Part shown: positions 47,242-58,903 of the stretch, piece by piece | Numbering within the stretch: the first letter of the stretch is position 1 | How the letters are laid out: every line of letters begins with the position of its first letter | Source of the DNA: Pelodera strongyloides | Lineage: Eukaryota > Nematoda > Chromadorea > Rhabditida > Rhabditidae | Direction of reading: 5' to 3' | Assembly: GCA_036852015.1 (NCBI GenBank) | Contig: JAANDG010000079.1 | Coordinates: forward strand, 299,297-363,296 | DNA length: 64,000 nucleotides | Notes under the pieces: model-generated | The model's input: the letters and a program-made list of their open reading frames with translations, nothing else | Told to the model about the DNA's origin: nothing | Databases searched by the model: none | Position numbers and translations under genes: made by a program

Positions 47242-50200
47242 ATGTCTGGATCTCTTTCAAAAACAGCACAGCGTATTCTTATGTGTCGTCCGACGTATTT
47301 TCAGGTTATTGGTCGTTTTCTTATTGATCTCCATGTTTGCGATCCGCATTTGCTAGGCAAATTACCCATTTTACCATGACATGGTGTGTCAGATCATCAT
47401 TTGAAATAGATCCGTACTATTCAAAATCGGCGGGACCTTGTCATTTACATTGACTCGAAGGTGGACAGGCATTTGCATTTTCAAGTGCGAATCACATGGA
47501 AGGCCATTATTGTGTCACCATTTCCTGTATCATCATCACCCTTTTTTTTCCATGGCTTTATTCATATTAAACAAATACTAGACAACACACGTATTATAAA
47601 TGCCGCATAAAGGCATAAACCAAGGGAACCATCAATAGATAAATTCAAATAGTGAACAAAGAAAATCGTGACTCACTTACACTCTTTCACCAATTCACGG
47701 ACCTTTTTTTTTTCAAAATCCAAAAAAAAAACATCTTTTTGAAATTTCCAGATAAATTACTCCATTAATCCATGGATGAAAATCGAGAAGCGGGCAGATG
47801 AGAAGGCCTCGATGAAGCAGTGGGAGATCTTAAAGAAAGCAATTGAAGAGGCTGGTGCCACTGTTGAAGTCATGGAACCGGTGGTAAGCCAACTAACGAT
47901 AAGCTATGACAATTAGAATACTGAATCGGTATAGCACCCGGCTTTGAAATGCACCTTATACGCTGTATTCCCATGAAATCTATGCAAATAAATGTGCGAT
48001 TTTGAAGTCTCATTAGGTTCATTTGCACACGAAATGTGGGAATACAGTTGGGCATTGTATGCGCGATAAGGCGCGTTCGAGTTGGGAAAGTTTGAATAAT
48101 TTCGGAAAAGTTCGGTTCGAGGTGGAAACGGAAGCAAAGTTAAGAGATAGTGCCAAAATGAGAGACAACATACACATACAGACAGCTGAATATCTTTCTT
48201 TTCCAAGGCAGTTAATACGCAGCCGAAACACACTTGCCTTCGTACCAAAAGCTAAAGCATGATGTTCAGCTGTCTGTTGTCTCGCGCATAAAGAATAAAG
48301 CACGCATAATTACATTTAAGGGTGGCGAGCACCTGCCCGATCTCGTTTTCACGGCCAACGCTGCTGTGGTCAGAAATAAGGTGGGTTTTAATTTGTATCA
48401 TAACAATTCAAAGTTTTAACTTTTAGCGTGGTTTTTGTTCTCTAGCACTAGCTCACGCTCAACTTCGAGAATCATACATGTTTAAAGTTTTACGTCGCAT
48501 ATAAATAAACGAATATAGATATTTCATATGCAAATTGTTTAGAAGGCCTTCTTGGCCAATTTCTATCATAAAGAGCGCAAGGGTGAGCAAGCCTTGTTCG
48601 AAAAGTGGTTCAAGGCGAATGGGTTTGAGACCACAGCCTACCAACGCGTACCTCACGAAGGTACTGTCCGGATTTTTTTTGGTATTATGTACTTTGAAAC
48701 GAGAAAACAACATATTACAACGCTCGAGGAGGCAAATTTTGGTAGTACTAGAGTATTTGACTGCTGTTTCGGAAACGCGAATCTGGGAAACAGGCCAACA
48801 ACAGCTCTTTCTAGTTTCCAGTAGAGACGTTGAGTGTAGTGTTTTTTTCGTGCAAACACGATAGTTTTACGTTTTTTTATCGTACCGTAGTTCCCGCTTT
48901 GTCAAAGAAAGCCGCGCTGAATGATTTATGGGCAGTTTCGAGTTTCCGAAGCAGCATTTAAATACTCGATAACATCATCTGAAGAAGATAAAATTTGAAG
49001 ACCATCAACTGCCATACTTTGTCAATTTCAGGTGCAGGCGACGCTCTCTGGTGTCGAGAGAAAAACCGAACCTTGTTTGCTGGAGTTGGTCCACGGTTTG
49101 TTGGCTTCATATAAATACGTATAAATAGTCATGTTTGTTTATGCCTTTTTGAAGAAGAATGAGCGCAAACTGATAAGCTTGTTCGAAATAATAGTATCTC
49201 GTTGTTTGTGCATTCACAAAAAATTTCACTAAAATGACTGTGAATCAGATTGAATTCAGATCCGAGATTGGTGCCCTGGACGACCTGAAAAAGTTTCTCG
49301 ATTCGCAAAACGATCCCATCAGTATTGTTCCATGTAATCTCGTGGATCCGAGGTTAGCGGAGGTTTTAGATTTTCAGTATTTTCAGCCTGTTCAAACTGT
49401 GCGCCGATTGCACGCCACCTTGCAGCCAGCTGATATTTGGTGTGTCAAGTGTGCCGCAGTTTATTTTTACACGCCGCGGTACGCCAAATTTTGCAGATTC
49501 TATCATATTGACACATGTTTCTGTCCCTTGAATGAAGAAGTGGCCATGCTGTACAAACCAGCGTTCGATCAAAAATCTATTGATAAAATGGCCAAGGAAA
49601 TTGAATTAATCCCGGTAACATCCATATGGTTCAATTATAATTATGCTTCACTACGGTTTTATACTGTTTACGAATATAATTATTCAGAGCAATTTGGTCA
49701 GTTAGGGTAGAGAGTAGAGATGTAGAGAGTGGTCAGCAAAGGGAAGTGGTATTCCAAAGTTACATTTGTATCATGAATGAAAACTCAGATTGAAGAGGAA
49801 GACGCTAAGCGATTCGCCTGCAATGCCGTAGTTATTGGAAAGAATGTCATCATGCACGGCGGGAGCAACAAGACTGTCAAGGTTTGCTTCGGTCATTTAT
49901 CGATTGCTAGTGTCCGGAATTTGCATCTTGAAAGAAACCCCGTCACAATCTCCTAAGTTCCTAAGACTAAGACAACACGAAGCTCTGTATCACATTTAAA
50001 ATGGCATTAGTGAGCGATTCAGATTGTTTCTGAAAATGCACTTGAATCTTTTTTTTATATACTTATTTATTTATTATTTATTAACTAACACCGCAAGGTG
50101 TGCATCAAAATGAAATGATGAAAAGAAAGTAGTATATAACTCGTCGTGCTGTCGTTGATTAGCAAAAAGGTGATTGGTGAAAAAAAAGCAAAGAAAATAT

Positions 50201-50335
50201 ATTTTTCTGTAATATTTTTCGAACATTTTCTTATAGACATTGGAAGGGAGCGGTTTCAAAGTGAAAGAAGTGGACATGTCTGAATACTTGAAGAGCGGTG
50301 GAAGTTCCAAGTGCTGCACACTTAAACTGGACTAA
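47242..50335 (+). CDS. Dimethylarginine/arginine hydrolase (amidinotransferase fold)
   Basis: Nine exons: 47242-47304, 47752-47883, 48321-48380, 48543-48660, 49032-49095, 49260-49352, 49497-49614, 49789-49881, 50237-50335. All phases close to 279 aa, a usual length for DDAH/citrulline-forming hydrolases. N-terminal MCRPTYFQINYSINPWM and PDLVFTANAAVV are family signatures; the latter carries the substrate-binding Asp. GAGDALWC follows, then the catalytic His in FYHIDTCFCPL, and near the C-terminus the nucleophile Cys in GGSSKCCTL. Such enzymes hydrolyse a guanidino compound to citrulline plus amine; DDAH activity would modulate methylarginines and NO signalling. I cannot tell the exact substrate. 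The ATG lies 10 nt after TTTTCTAG. AATAAA is at 50362. Introns hold family B repeat sequence (about 47937-48060). Confidence 0.88.
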
Positions 50336-51725
50336 AGAATTACAAAGGGAAATTGTATAGTAATAAAGAGTTTAGGACGTTGTTTGTAGTTCGTAGTCCT
50401 GTCCGACGTGTTCTGTTACAACTCATTCAAATTCAAGTAACACAAGCACACAAGAAGCACACTCGACTGTGAAATATATGGAACATTAAAAAAAAGTAAT
50501 TCTACTATTGACTGGGTGAATTGATAGCACAGCGTTTAATGTGCATGTTCATACTGAAAATCGAGGCGAATCCCCCACTGCCTAGCCTGAAGACTTCGAG
50601 GGATTTGTCCTTTCATCTCGTCGTCAAACACTCTGTATAACTCCACAAAACCTCATTGGAAAGATCAAGGATCGACATTATCTGAAGAAAATCTCCCCTC
50701 CACGCATTCCCCCGCGGATTGAAGAAGCACGACGCTAGAAACCTTCCGCACTTGTTCCATGTACTTGATTGATGTTGTATCTGATTGATTGTATGTGTGA
50801 ATAAGTAGTGATATTTTTTTTACTGTTGTAGGTTGGAGGTTCTCAAAGCGAGATAGCGGCCTGCATTCCTATGTATTATGTAAAGAGGTTTTTTATGCTA
50901 AATATACTGCATACTACGCATGTGAAAGACGTTATTTGAGATACGTTTCAAGAACCGGAGCTATTTCGCTTAACTTTAACATGCTAATAAATGTCCCTGC
51001 CGTATGCGACTAGTGTGCTTAGCGCGCTTAGCTTTAAAGCGATACGCATGCTTTGTCGTTGAGTCTCTTCACCTCATTGGTAGATAACGGAATTACGAGA
51101 AACTCTACTAAACTGAAATTTAAAGGGTCATTTAAGAGGTAGAGAGAGAAAACATATTCTCGTCTTCCCTCCAGATTTTTTTTGCTTTCTTATCAGTAAA
51201 GCAGACGATCGGGCAGAATCATCAGTATAATACGAAAAATAAAAATATACGAAAATATCATACTTCTTTACATTTTTCCTATTATCTGTAAGTATTAATT
51301 TCGTTTCTTTTTTATTGTATCCTCTCTCTTGTCTATGTCCTTCGTGAAAAATCGGTAAAAAAAACTATTTTCACTTTCTAACTATGTTTGTGTAAGCGCT
51401 CTTACTCTCTGTGCATAAGCTGCAACTGATATTTTATTCTCTTTGTTTGACCGTGTTTATCTTGAAAGTTGGGCTTCGAAGTGATGCTATCAACAGTTCA
51501 ACTACAAGATACGAACCAAACTTAAAGGGAATATGTAATGTTGAATATGAGCGTTAGCTTTCAAATAATTTCCGGCTTTAGAATTGTACAATTTGTTTCA
51601 ACCGTACCAGTTAAAATAAGCTTTTGTGATTCAGTTTGATAAATCGCTGATTTCTTATAAAGACTGGATTCACAATATATCTATCACATCGTTATTTTGA
51701 AATTTAAAGAGATAAAAGATCAACA
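50336..51725. other. Spacer between hydrolase and plus kinase array
   Basis: Contains a diverged family-A-like palindrome at about 50848-50972 (AAAGCGAGATAGCGGCC ... GGAGCTATTTCGCTTA). No gene recognised. Confidence 0.55.
50362..50367 (+). other. Polyadenylation signal
   Basis: AATAAA 26 nt after the hydrolase stop codon. Confidence 0.7.
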
Positions 51726-51977
51726 ATGGACATCCTTGTACCGGTTTCCTTTAAAAACGACAAAGATGAACTCATGGAAACTTTGGCTTTCCCTGGCCGA
51801 TTTGCACCATTGGTATGTCGATTTGTTGGTCAGTATATTAAGAAACGTTCAAATGCTTCTTCCTCACAAATTCAGAAGAAAGATAGAGAAATATGTGGGA
51901 AAGAGAAAGAGAGGGAAGAGAAATATGTGGGAAAGAGAAAGAGAGGGAAGAGAGAAATAGGAAAGAGAGGAAGAGAG

Positions 51978-51978
<1 letters not shown>

Positions 51979-52018
<40 letters not shown>
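51979..52018. repeat. Poly(A) tract with flanking GA repeat
   Basis: About 40 A residues preceded by AGAGAGGAAGAGAG. A similar (A)n(GA)n tract lies at 52209-52293, in the next intron of the pseudogene. These produce Lys-rich open frames that are not genes. Confidence 0.9.
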
Positions 52019-52021
<3 letters not shown>

Positions 52022-52207
52022 AGGTGAGAAATATGGGGAAAGAGAAAAAGAAAGAGAGGGACTAGTAGAAAGGAATATTTACAGGACGGTACGCTGCGCA
52101 CTATTGGAGGCGGAAATCAGGCATCTATACAGTATGTTATTGTTTGTCTTATTACTATTTGAGGACATTTTACGTTTCTCCATATATGGGTGTAAGAGAT
52201 TAGAGAG

Positions 52208-52256
<49 letters not shown>

Positions 52257-52261
52257 AGAGG

Positions 52262-52298
<37 letters not shown>

Positions 52299-54436
52299 AG
52301 TAAGGAGAGTGGAAGAAAAGAATTCAGCCCGTCGGTCGATACGCTCCAGAAGAACAAGCCAGTTGTCTCAAGAAGTACAATCTGGAATCTTCTGAATGAA
52401 GACAAGCAAAGGAACTGACGAGGGAATGGCAAACACTTCGACTTTGTAAACATCCAAATGTAAAGGGTTTATAGTTTATACATTACAAGTATTCAGTATA
52501 TTCAGCTTTTTTCATCGTTTGTGAGGGGGCGCTCGGGAAATGAGATGGCTCAGTGCGTGAACTAGTGAACCAATCCTACTTCCTGGCGTAACGCACATCA
52601 CCAAACATACAATCAACATCAAAAAACAAACATTCCAACAAACTCACAAACAAACAAAGGCTCCCACTTTATATATAAGAGTGTTTGTTTTACTTTGCTA
52701 GCTGGCGACAATCTTTTTAAAATTTGAGTTGTGCGTACATAAAAATGGATGCATATTTGACAACCAGTGTTCCCCGACGAAGAAAGGGTTGTTTGTATTG
52801 CTAATTCAAGTAGATCTGAAGTCTGTAACGTTTGCAAAGCGTTTTCCGACAACGTTTCAAAACCGGTTTGTATCGCTAATCTCAGATTGTTTCATTTGTG
52901 GACGCATTCATCGTCGAACCCGACTCTACATTGTACTGGAGAATGGAAAGCAACTTGCACGACTTCATCCAGTTTGTTTATGCACTGGATGCGATTATTT
53001 ATTATTTAATTTAATACTCCGTGATAATACATATGAGTAAGATATATAGTAATTGACAAGTATCATTTATCATTGTCCCAGCTCCGGGACGGCCCGTTTT
53101 TCAAACACATCAAGCATTATAGCTGCAATTAAACATGAGAAATAAGAATCGTTCCAAAGCCCACTTAGCTTGCCGTTGTCCAAATCGGTCAACATTTCGC
53201 TCCAAAAGGGTGAGCTAGGAATTGAAGGCAAGAGAAAACTCGATTATATACCTACTACACACTCTGGACTCCAAGCGCATAGCGCACCCCAACCAGGGGC
53301 GTCCCCCTTCTTCCCCCCCCCTACGCGGCTGGTGGGGCCCGCGCGGCAGCTGGGGGTGCGCTGTAGGCAAACTGAGCGGTGGCACCTTGCACTCGAATTT
53401 GCGGCGGTGCTCGGTGCGCTGCGCACCCCGGAAGTAGCACTTCAGAAACCGCCCAACACACAATCGTATAGACGTTGTAGCCTGGATCGCCATCCAACTG
53501 CTGCGCGCGCTCGAACATCTACAGGATTTGAGCATCATGCACAGGGTTCGTCCTCAATTTTTTATTTATTTAAAAAAAAACGCGTATTCGAAAGCGAGAG
53601 CGCGCTTTTGGTAGTATGCTAAACGCTAAACGGTACCAGGTACAAGATTTTTCTTGTTTGGTACGTTCACTGGTTAAAAAACTACAACCCAAATTCAATG
53701 AACAATGTTTCGCTTTAGGTAGTTATTTCCATGCTTTTTCAAAATCATACAAGCATAAGCATTCTACAACTAAGAGGAGCGGAATATAAGTTGAGACTTT
53801 GCACCTTCAAATTAAATATTAGGACATCAAGCCGAAGAACATTGGTGGAACAAGGGGCGCTGCATGTCAAACTACTCGACTTCGGTTTGCCAGGTGAGCC
53901 GGATCTAGATTTGTTAGATGTATCAATGTTCGAGAATGTAGAACTGAGGCCATATTCCCACTCGATTCCCTCGGGGAAATATTCCGGGGACAAAATAGCC
54001 AAAAAAGACAGAAATCGCGAAAAAATGTTTCTTATTATATTGATACGGAGGATCACATTGACACTGAAAAATGGGGGCTAATGGGCCTTTCCCTTTAACT
54101 ACGATATCCTATGCAATAGTTTCCCTTCTTTTCGAATGTCCCCCTTTCCAGAATTGCCAAGGATGACCAAGAGAGTCTTACTGAAATGTGTGGTTCTCCG
54201 ATGTACATGGCCCCAGAACTCCTATTTGGCAATCCGAATTTGAAAACGTATGATTCAAAGGTGATACCTGTTTATACCGACAAAGCTATTTTAATAATAA
54301 AATGTTTATGGGAATGCAGCAGAGCATAACAACCAAAAGGTACCCTAAGATTTCGATGCGATAAAGACACCAATATACTAACAAGGGACCGATAGTAATA
54401 GCTACAAAAGAAAATAGTAATATTAAATATTATAAT

Positions 54437-55149
54437 TCAATAGCCAAAGCGTTCTTTTTCCATCTTTGCTACCATTGCCAACATACGATCAACAGAATTT
54501 GACATAGCCACATGATCGACATTTGGATCGCTTACAACTACAACATTCGATACAGGCAATTGTTTACGTTCAACGAGAGCCTCATTAGCCTGTGGCAATT
54601 GTGGGGAAATCTGGGATATTTGGCAATTATTGACAATACGGGGTTGTTCAATTGTCTGCGGGGTCAAAGGTTGTTGTTGAGAAGTTGCGGGTTCTTCGGT
54701 TTCTGCACGTAAGCGAGCTTCTTGCCGGCGAATAAAGCCTTCGTGACGCTGTTGGGGTGTTTCTGCTCGGCGAACATTCAGATGGGACAGCTCGGGAGAA
54801 TCCTTGATCTTTGCAGCAAGCTCCTTAAAGAAAGGCGGACGGAAACCAGGCTTCATAGCACATAAAATAGGTCTAGGACGGTTGTTGAGTTTGCCCATAC
54901 GGCCAACAATATAAAAGGAGTCGGGTGAGTAATTGCACAATGACATGATTTTAGAAACGGTTTCAAAGTCAATACTCACCCGATTTTCCTCCTGTGCGTT
55001 GAGAATGACGAATTGGTGTTTTAGTTCATTGCGGCGGAAACATTCGTTCAGTTCTTCTTGAATAAATGCCTTTAGATCAGAAAATAATTCGGAGATATTT
55101 TGGCGGATAGGAATATCGGGGCGAGAGTTGGCGTGGAAGTTTGATTAGG
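54437..55149 (-). mobile_element. LINE ORF1-like open reading frame
   Basis: A frame of about 235 codons, open from just after a TAA at about 55147 to the stop at 54437, without an early ATG; the 180-aa part starts at 54979. The motif IVGRMGKLNNRPRPILCAM, followed by PELSHLNVRRAETPQQRHEG and charged helix-like sequence, resembles the C-terminal part of non-LTR retrotransposon ORF1 proteins (RxGK...RPRPI, then TPxxR). A Gln/Pro/Ser-rich tail follows. No reverse transcriptase is nearby. It lies inside intron 7 of the kinase pseudogene, antisense. The family assignment is by motif only. Confidence 0.5.
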
Positions 55150-55182
55150 GTAGATCATATTGGCGGACACGACCGCTCTATG

Positions 55183-55472
55183 CCAGTGCAGAGGGTACGA
55201 GTGCAGAGGGTACGAGTGCAGAGGGTACGATGCAGAGGGTACGAGTGCCGAGTGCAGAGTGCAGAGGGTGAGCGAGGGCGAGGCAGAGGGTACGAGTGCA
55301 GAGGGTAAGAGTGCAGAGGGTACGAGTGCAGAGGTACGAGTGCAGAGGGTACGAGCAGAGGGGTGCAGAGGGTACGAGTGTGTGCAGAGGGTACGAGTGC
55401 AGAGGGTACGAGTGCAGAGGGTACGAGTGGAGAGGGAGGGTACGAGTGCAGGGTACGAGTGCAGAGGGTAAA
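55183..55472. repeat. 15-bp minisatellite
   Basis: About 17 imperfect tandem units of GTACGAGTGCAGAGG. It adjoins the 5' side of the LINE ORF1-like frame. The open frames across it are repeat artefacts on both strands. Confidence 0.95.
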
Positions 55473-56960
55473 GAGGTTTGTGCTATACAAGTTCCAAGCT
55501 CACAAAAGATAAAAATATACTGGTAAGAGGGTAGTGATTGGCGCCTCGGGGTGGGGATCAAACGAAATGTTTACTTTCATTTGCCATCCGACGACGATTG
55601 CGCTGAATTAAGTCACAACTTTAGTCGACGTATGGTCGTTGTTCGTGACCTTATGCGAGCTTCCCACTCGTGAACCACTCTTTTGCTCGTCGGACAGTTC
55701 GGTATCTTTTTTGAAGAAAAGTATGGCAAGAGTATGTGGGTTACCCGAAAATTCTGTGCTGGAGAGACTCGGGTAAGTCCTTTCGTTGTCACTGAATAAC
55801 TTTAATCTCATTCTATTTTAATCACAGTGTTTGGTGAGAACGCTGGCGTTCATAATATACCAGCTTATACTATGGAGCTGAACAGCAAGAGTAAGGCGAA
55901 AAGAAGGTCGCTATAAACTTGGTCCCCATACCTACCCATCGTATTACTTATTAGTTACCCGCGGATTGGTGCGAATTCAACTTCAACTGCGCCGCTTTTC
56001 CCCGAGAAATTACCGACATCTGCATTTTATGCAAACAGCGACAATAATGACGGAGTCACAGGTATTTTTCGCTTCTACGAGCTTATGCAAATTAGAATTC
56101 GGCTCACATTGTCTTGTATAAAACGCAAAAATGAAATCTTCAAATCCTACTTTTTTAGGTTTCCGAATTTTATTTTGTTTTAACTCGAAATAGAGTCGAT
56201 TTCTGATTCGAATGAGGCCTTTAAATCGAAAATCAGCCGGACAAGTAAAAACCAAAATTAGTCTGAGTTTGAATTATGTTTGCTTCAGTGGACAACTTTT
56301 ACGACTTACTGGAAAAGGTGCTCACATTCGATTATAAAAAGCGGTACTCGGTGCAAGACTGTCTAAGCCACAACTTCCTACACGAATATGCTGTGCATGT
56401 GAGTTCCGAAGAAATACGGATGGTTTTTTGAAATGTTCTTGGACATCAACGTTCTTGTGCCTCTTATTTATGGAGGCAAATGAGAATCGCATAGAGTAAA
56501 AACAGTCGCACTCCGACCCAATTCATAAATGCATAAGAATGCACTCTGCAGATGCGCTTCAAAACGAAATTTTTTTTGCAATTACCAAAAAAAAAAAATT
56601 TCAGCGGTGCCCCTACCAAAAACCGGAATACAAAGGTTAGTTGGACTTTTTTCCTGTCTAGTTTACAATTTTTCCTTAGCTTGCAGATTTTTATTTTTAT
56701 AATAAAACAAAATGAAGAACAAATAGATAGTAAAATTATGATAGGTGAAGGTGAAATAATAGTTCATTGCCTAATAAGATGCCCCGTTACTAGGACTCGT
56801 ATACGAGGATTTTGCCTGGGTTGGGTATCATAGTACGTAAAAAAAAAATAAAAAAAAAAACAGATATGACTCATGATAATTATTTGACTTTCAGCTATTC
56901 TTCGTGAGGAAGTGAAATCTCAAGGAAAACACTTCGACTTGAGAACAAATTCAACACAAT

Positions 56961-56966
56961 AATAAA
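56961..56966 (+). other. Polyadenylation signal overlapping stop codon
   Basis: AATAAA overlaps the TAA of the last pseudogene exon (CAATAATAAAG). Confidence 0.5.
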
Positions 56967-57413
56967 GAAACTACTGTGCTGAAGGATCAACCCTATGTTT
57001 ATATTTTAAGTATCGAACACAGTGCAACAAAATGGTTCGCTGCTGCAGTAAAATACAAGTTTGCCTACTAGACTGAGTAAATTTTTCCGATACTATGCGT
57101 TCGTTGATAATGAAATTGACTGCTTTATTAATTTGCCTTTGTTACTTTATCCGAAATGTTCTGTGATAAATCAATCACACATGCACGCAGCACTGTAGAT
57201 ATTGCTTCTGACCCGAGGGCTTCCGGGTAGCGGAAGACAGAAGTCTGTACAGACTTGCAAATGAGTAATGTGATTACTTTATGCGTATTATGGACTTAAT
57301 TTGCTATGCGACATAGCTTGCAACCATACGAATGAATGACCTCGCCTTGCTATGCGATAAGAAAAGAGTATTACGAGGAACCCTGCTAATCTGAAGCTTA
57401 AAAAGGGGCCACG

Positions 57414-57415
<2 letters not shown>

Positions 57416-57494
<79 letters not shown>
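57416..57494. repeat. (GA)n microsatellite
   Basis: About 39 uninterrupted GA units. Confidence 0.95.
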
Positions 57495-57498
<4 letters not shown>

Positions 57499-57989
57499 GT
57501 GAAGATGCGAGAGGAAGTGAAGATGAGAGAGGAATCGTCTCTCTTTCTACCACTATCTTTCTGCCATTCTTATCAGTAAAACAGACTATCGCATGGTCAA
57601 CAATTTGCAGTGCAAATAAATACTGATCACGACCGGAGCATTTTTTTTCTTTTGAAAACGGGAAACGGGGGGCTTTTTTCATTTTTCGCTACACAAAAAG
57701 TGGTCTCTTGCAAAGATAGTCACAATTTACTCGCATCATGCGCTTATTATCCGTCTTTCTTTGTGATCCGTTTTTCATTTATTTGAAGACCAAGCTACAC
57801 ACAAATTTTTTCATGAAATGTACTGTTGTTTTCACTTCTATGGTTATTCTTAACTGAATGATTAAATGTTTGCTTAAAAAACTACCGTAGTATGGAGTTA
57901 CACGATGGTATTTTTTAATTTTCATATATATATATATTATTATATATATAAAGGAGAAGAGTTTACTTTTTGTTTGAAGCCGTGTGAAC

Positions 57990-58190
57990 GCAACGAAAAT
58001 CTTCCTACGTTTCAGGCATTTGGTATAAACATGCCAACTTTTAGCCAGCAACTCTTCAAAATAAGCATAATCGAGTGTTCTTCTTAGCATATACTTTGAA
58101 ACTTACGCGGGCGTTTCATATAAGTATGCCAATATTCGTAGGGTATCGCCTGAAGTCGCCTCAGGCGGCGATAGCCGTCTGGTATATATA
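57990..58190. repeat. Dispersed repeat, family E (copy 2)
   Basis: Shares ACGTTTCAGGCATTTGGTATAA, GCGTTTCATATAAGTATG and CGCCTCAGGCGGCGATAGCC with about 27430-27645. Confidence 0.65.
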
Positions 58191-58207
58191 TAGGAATATG
58201 TCGCCAA

Positions 58208-58243
58208 AAAGGAGAGGCGAAAAAATCGCCTCTCCTTTTTGCT
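58208..58243. other. Perfect hairpin with flanking A/T runs
   Basis: AAAAAGGAGAGGCGA / TCGCCTCTCCTTTTT form a 15-bp perfect stem with a 5-6 nt A-rich loop, just beyond a family E repeat. Confidence 0.7.
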
Positions 58244-58730
58244 CTATACATACGCTTGTTCACAATTTTACAACAACCAAATAATTTATTGGATTAATTT
58301 CTGTGTTTGTTTATTGTTGCCTTGTAATTCTCTTTTTTTTGTATGCGTCTGTGTGTCTGCGCTTTTTCTGTTTACTTATATCATGGCGGTGCTGGGGACT
58401 TGAAACTTGCCAATATTTGACCTCTGTTTATTGGGAAAGTTGTAGTTAAAAGTCCTTATCTGAACGATGCAAACCGACATCTTAACTAAATAAAAGTGCA
58501 GGGGTTGCTCTTTCTTTGCCTTTTATGTATGTACACTTTTCAGTATATGGATAGTTTTCAGATTTTGGGTTTACCTTACTGTTTTCACCCGTTTACTATA
58601 AACATTTACTTTGAAAAAGTCCCTTTGAAAAAGTCCCTCAATAAAACTATTTTTGTTGCAAAGAGCAGATGACTCACAATATATATATACCTGGGAATTT
58701 TGAAATGCAGGGGTACCTCAGAGAGCAACG

Positions 58731-58847
58731 ATGGACAGGCTTGTGGCCGTTTCTTTGAAAAACAACAACGATCAAGTCATTGGAAATATAGCTTTCCCTG
58801 GCAGATTTGCACCATTGGTAGGTCTTATTGTACTAATATGCTAGGCT

Positions 58848-58903
<56 letters not shown>

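Larger units (their letters stand above)
51726..56962 (+). pseudogene. Frameshifted kinase, plus array gene 1
   Basis: All twelve exons of the intact neighbour are found: 51726-51812, 52085-52131, 52328-52459, 52886-52971, 53446-53545, 53823-53893, 54153-54260, 55625-55772, 55955-56061, 56289-56398, 56605-56635, 56895-56962. Exon 3 is 1 bp short relative to both paralogues and its conserved frame (VV...KYNL, QAKELTREW) is interrupted, with a premature stop. Exon 4 carries compensating deletions that garble the hinge. Exon 6 has three single-base losses, so DIKPKNIG and LLDFGL lie in different frames. Exon 7 is 2 bp short. Exons 8-12 still read well (VDVWSLFVTLCELP, NFYDLLEKVLTFDYK), suggesting recent death. 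Introns carry two poly(A) tracts of about 40 nt. Sequencing error alone is unlikely to explain so many sites. Confidence 0.8.
56963..58730. other. Spacer between plus kinases 1 and 2
   Basis: Contains a pure (GA)n tract (57416-57494), a family E repeat (about 57955-58190) and a strong hairpin (58208-58243). The minus-strand open frame at 57398-57682 is mostly repeat; that at 57779-58090 has no recognisable domain. Confidence 0.6.

Noticed and set aside
47913..48303. Minus-strand frames of 94-111 codons
   Set aside because: They lie antisense in an intron of the hydrolase over a family B repeat, with no recognisable domain.
51838..52453. Lys/Glu/Arg-rich 230-codon frame at 51726-52418 and its antisense partners
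   Set aside because: Only the first 29 codons are kinase exon 1. The rest reads through introns made of poly(A) and GA repeats.
53215..53538. Minus-strand 107-codon frame in the kinase pseudogene
   Set aside because: Shadow of the conserved exon 5 and adjacent GC-rich intron; the plus-strand exon matches the intact paralogue.
55155..55561. Several 76-127 codon frames with repeated RGYEC or LHSYP units
   Set aside because: Artefacts of the 15-bp minisatellite, whose unit is a multiple of three and so stays open in several frames.
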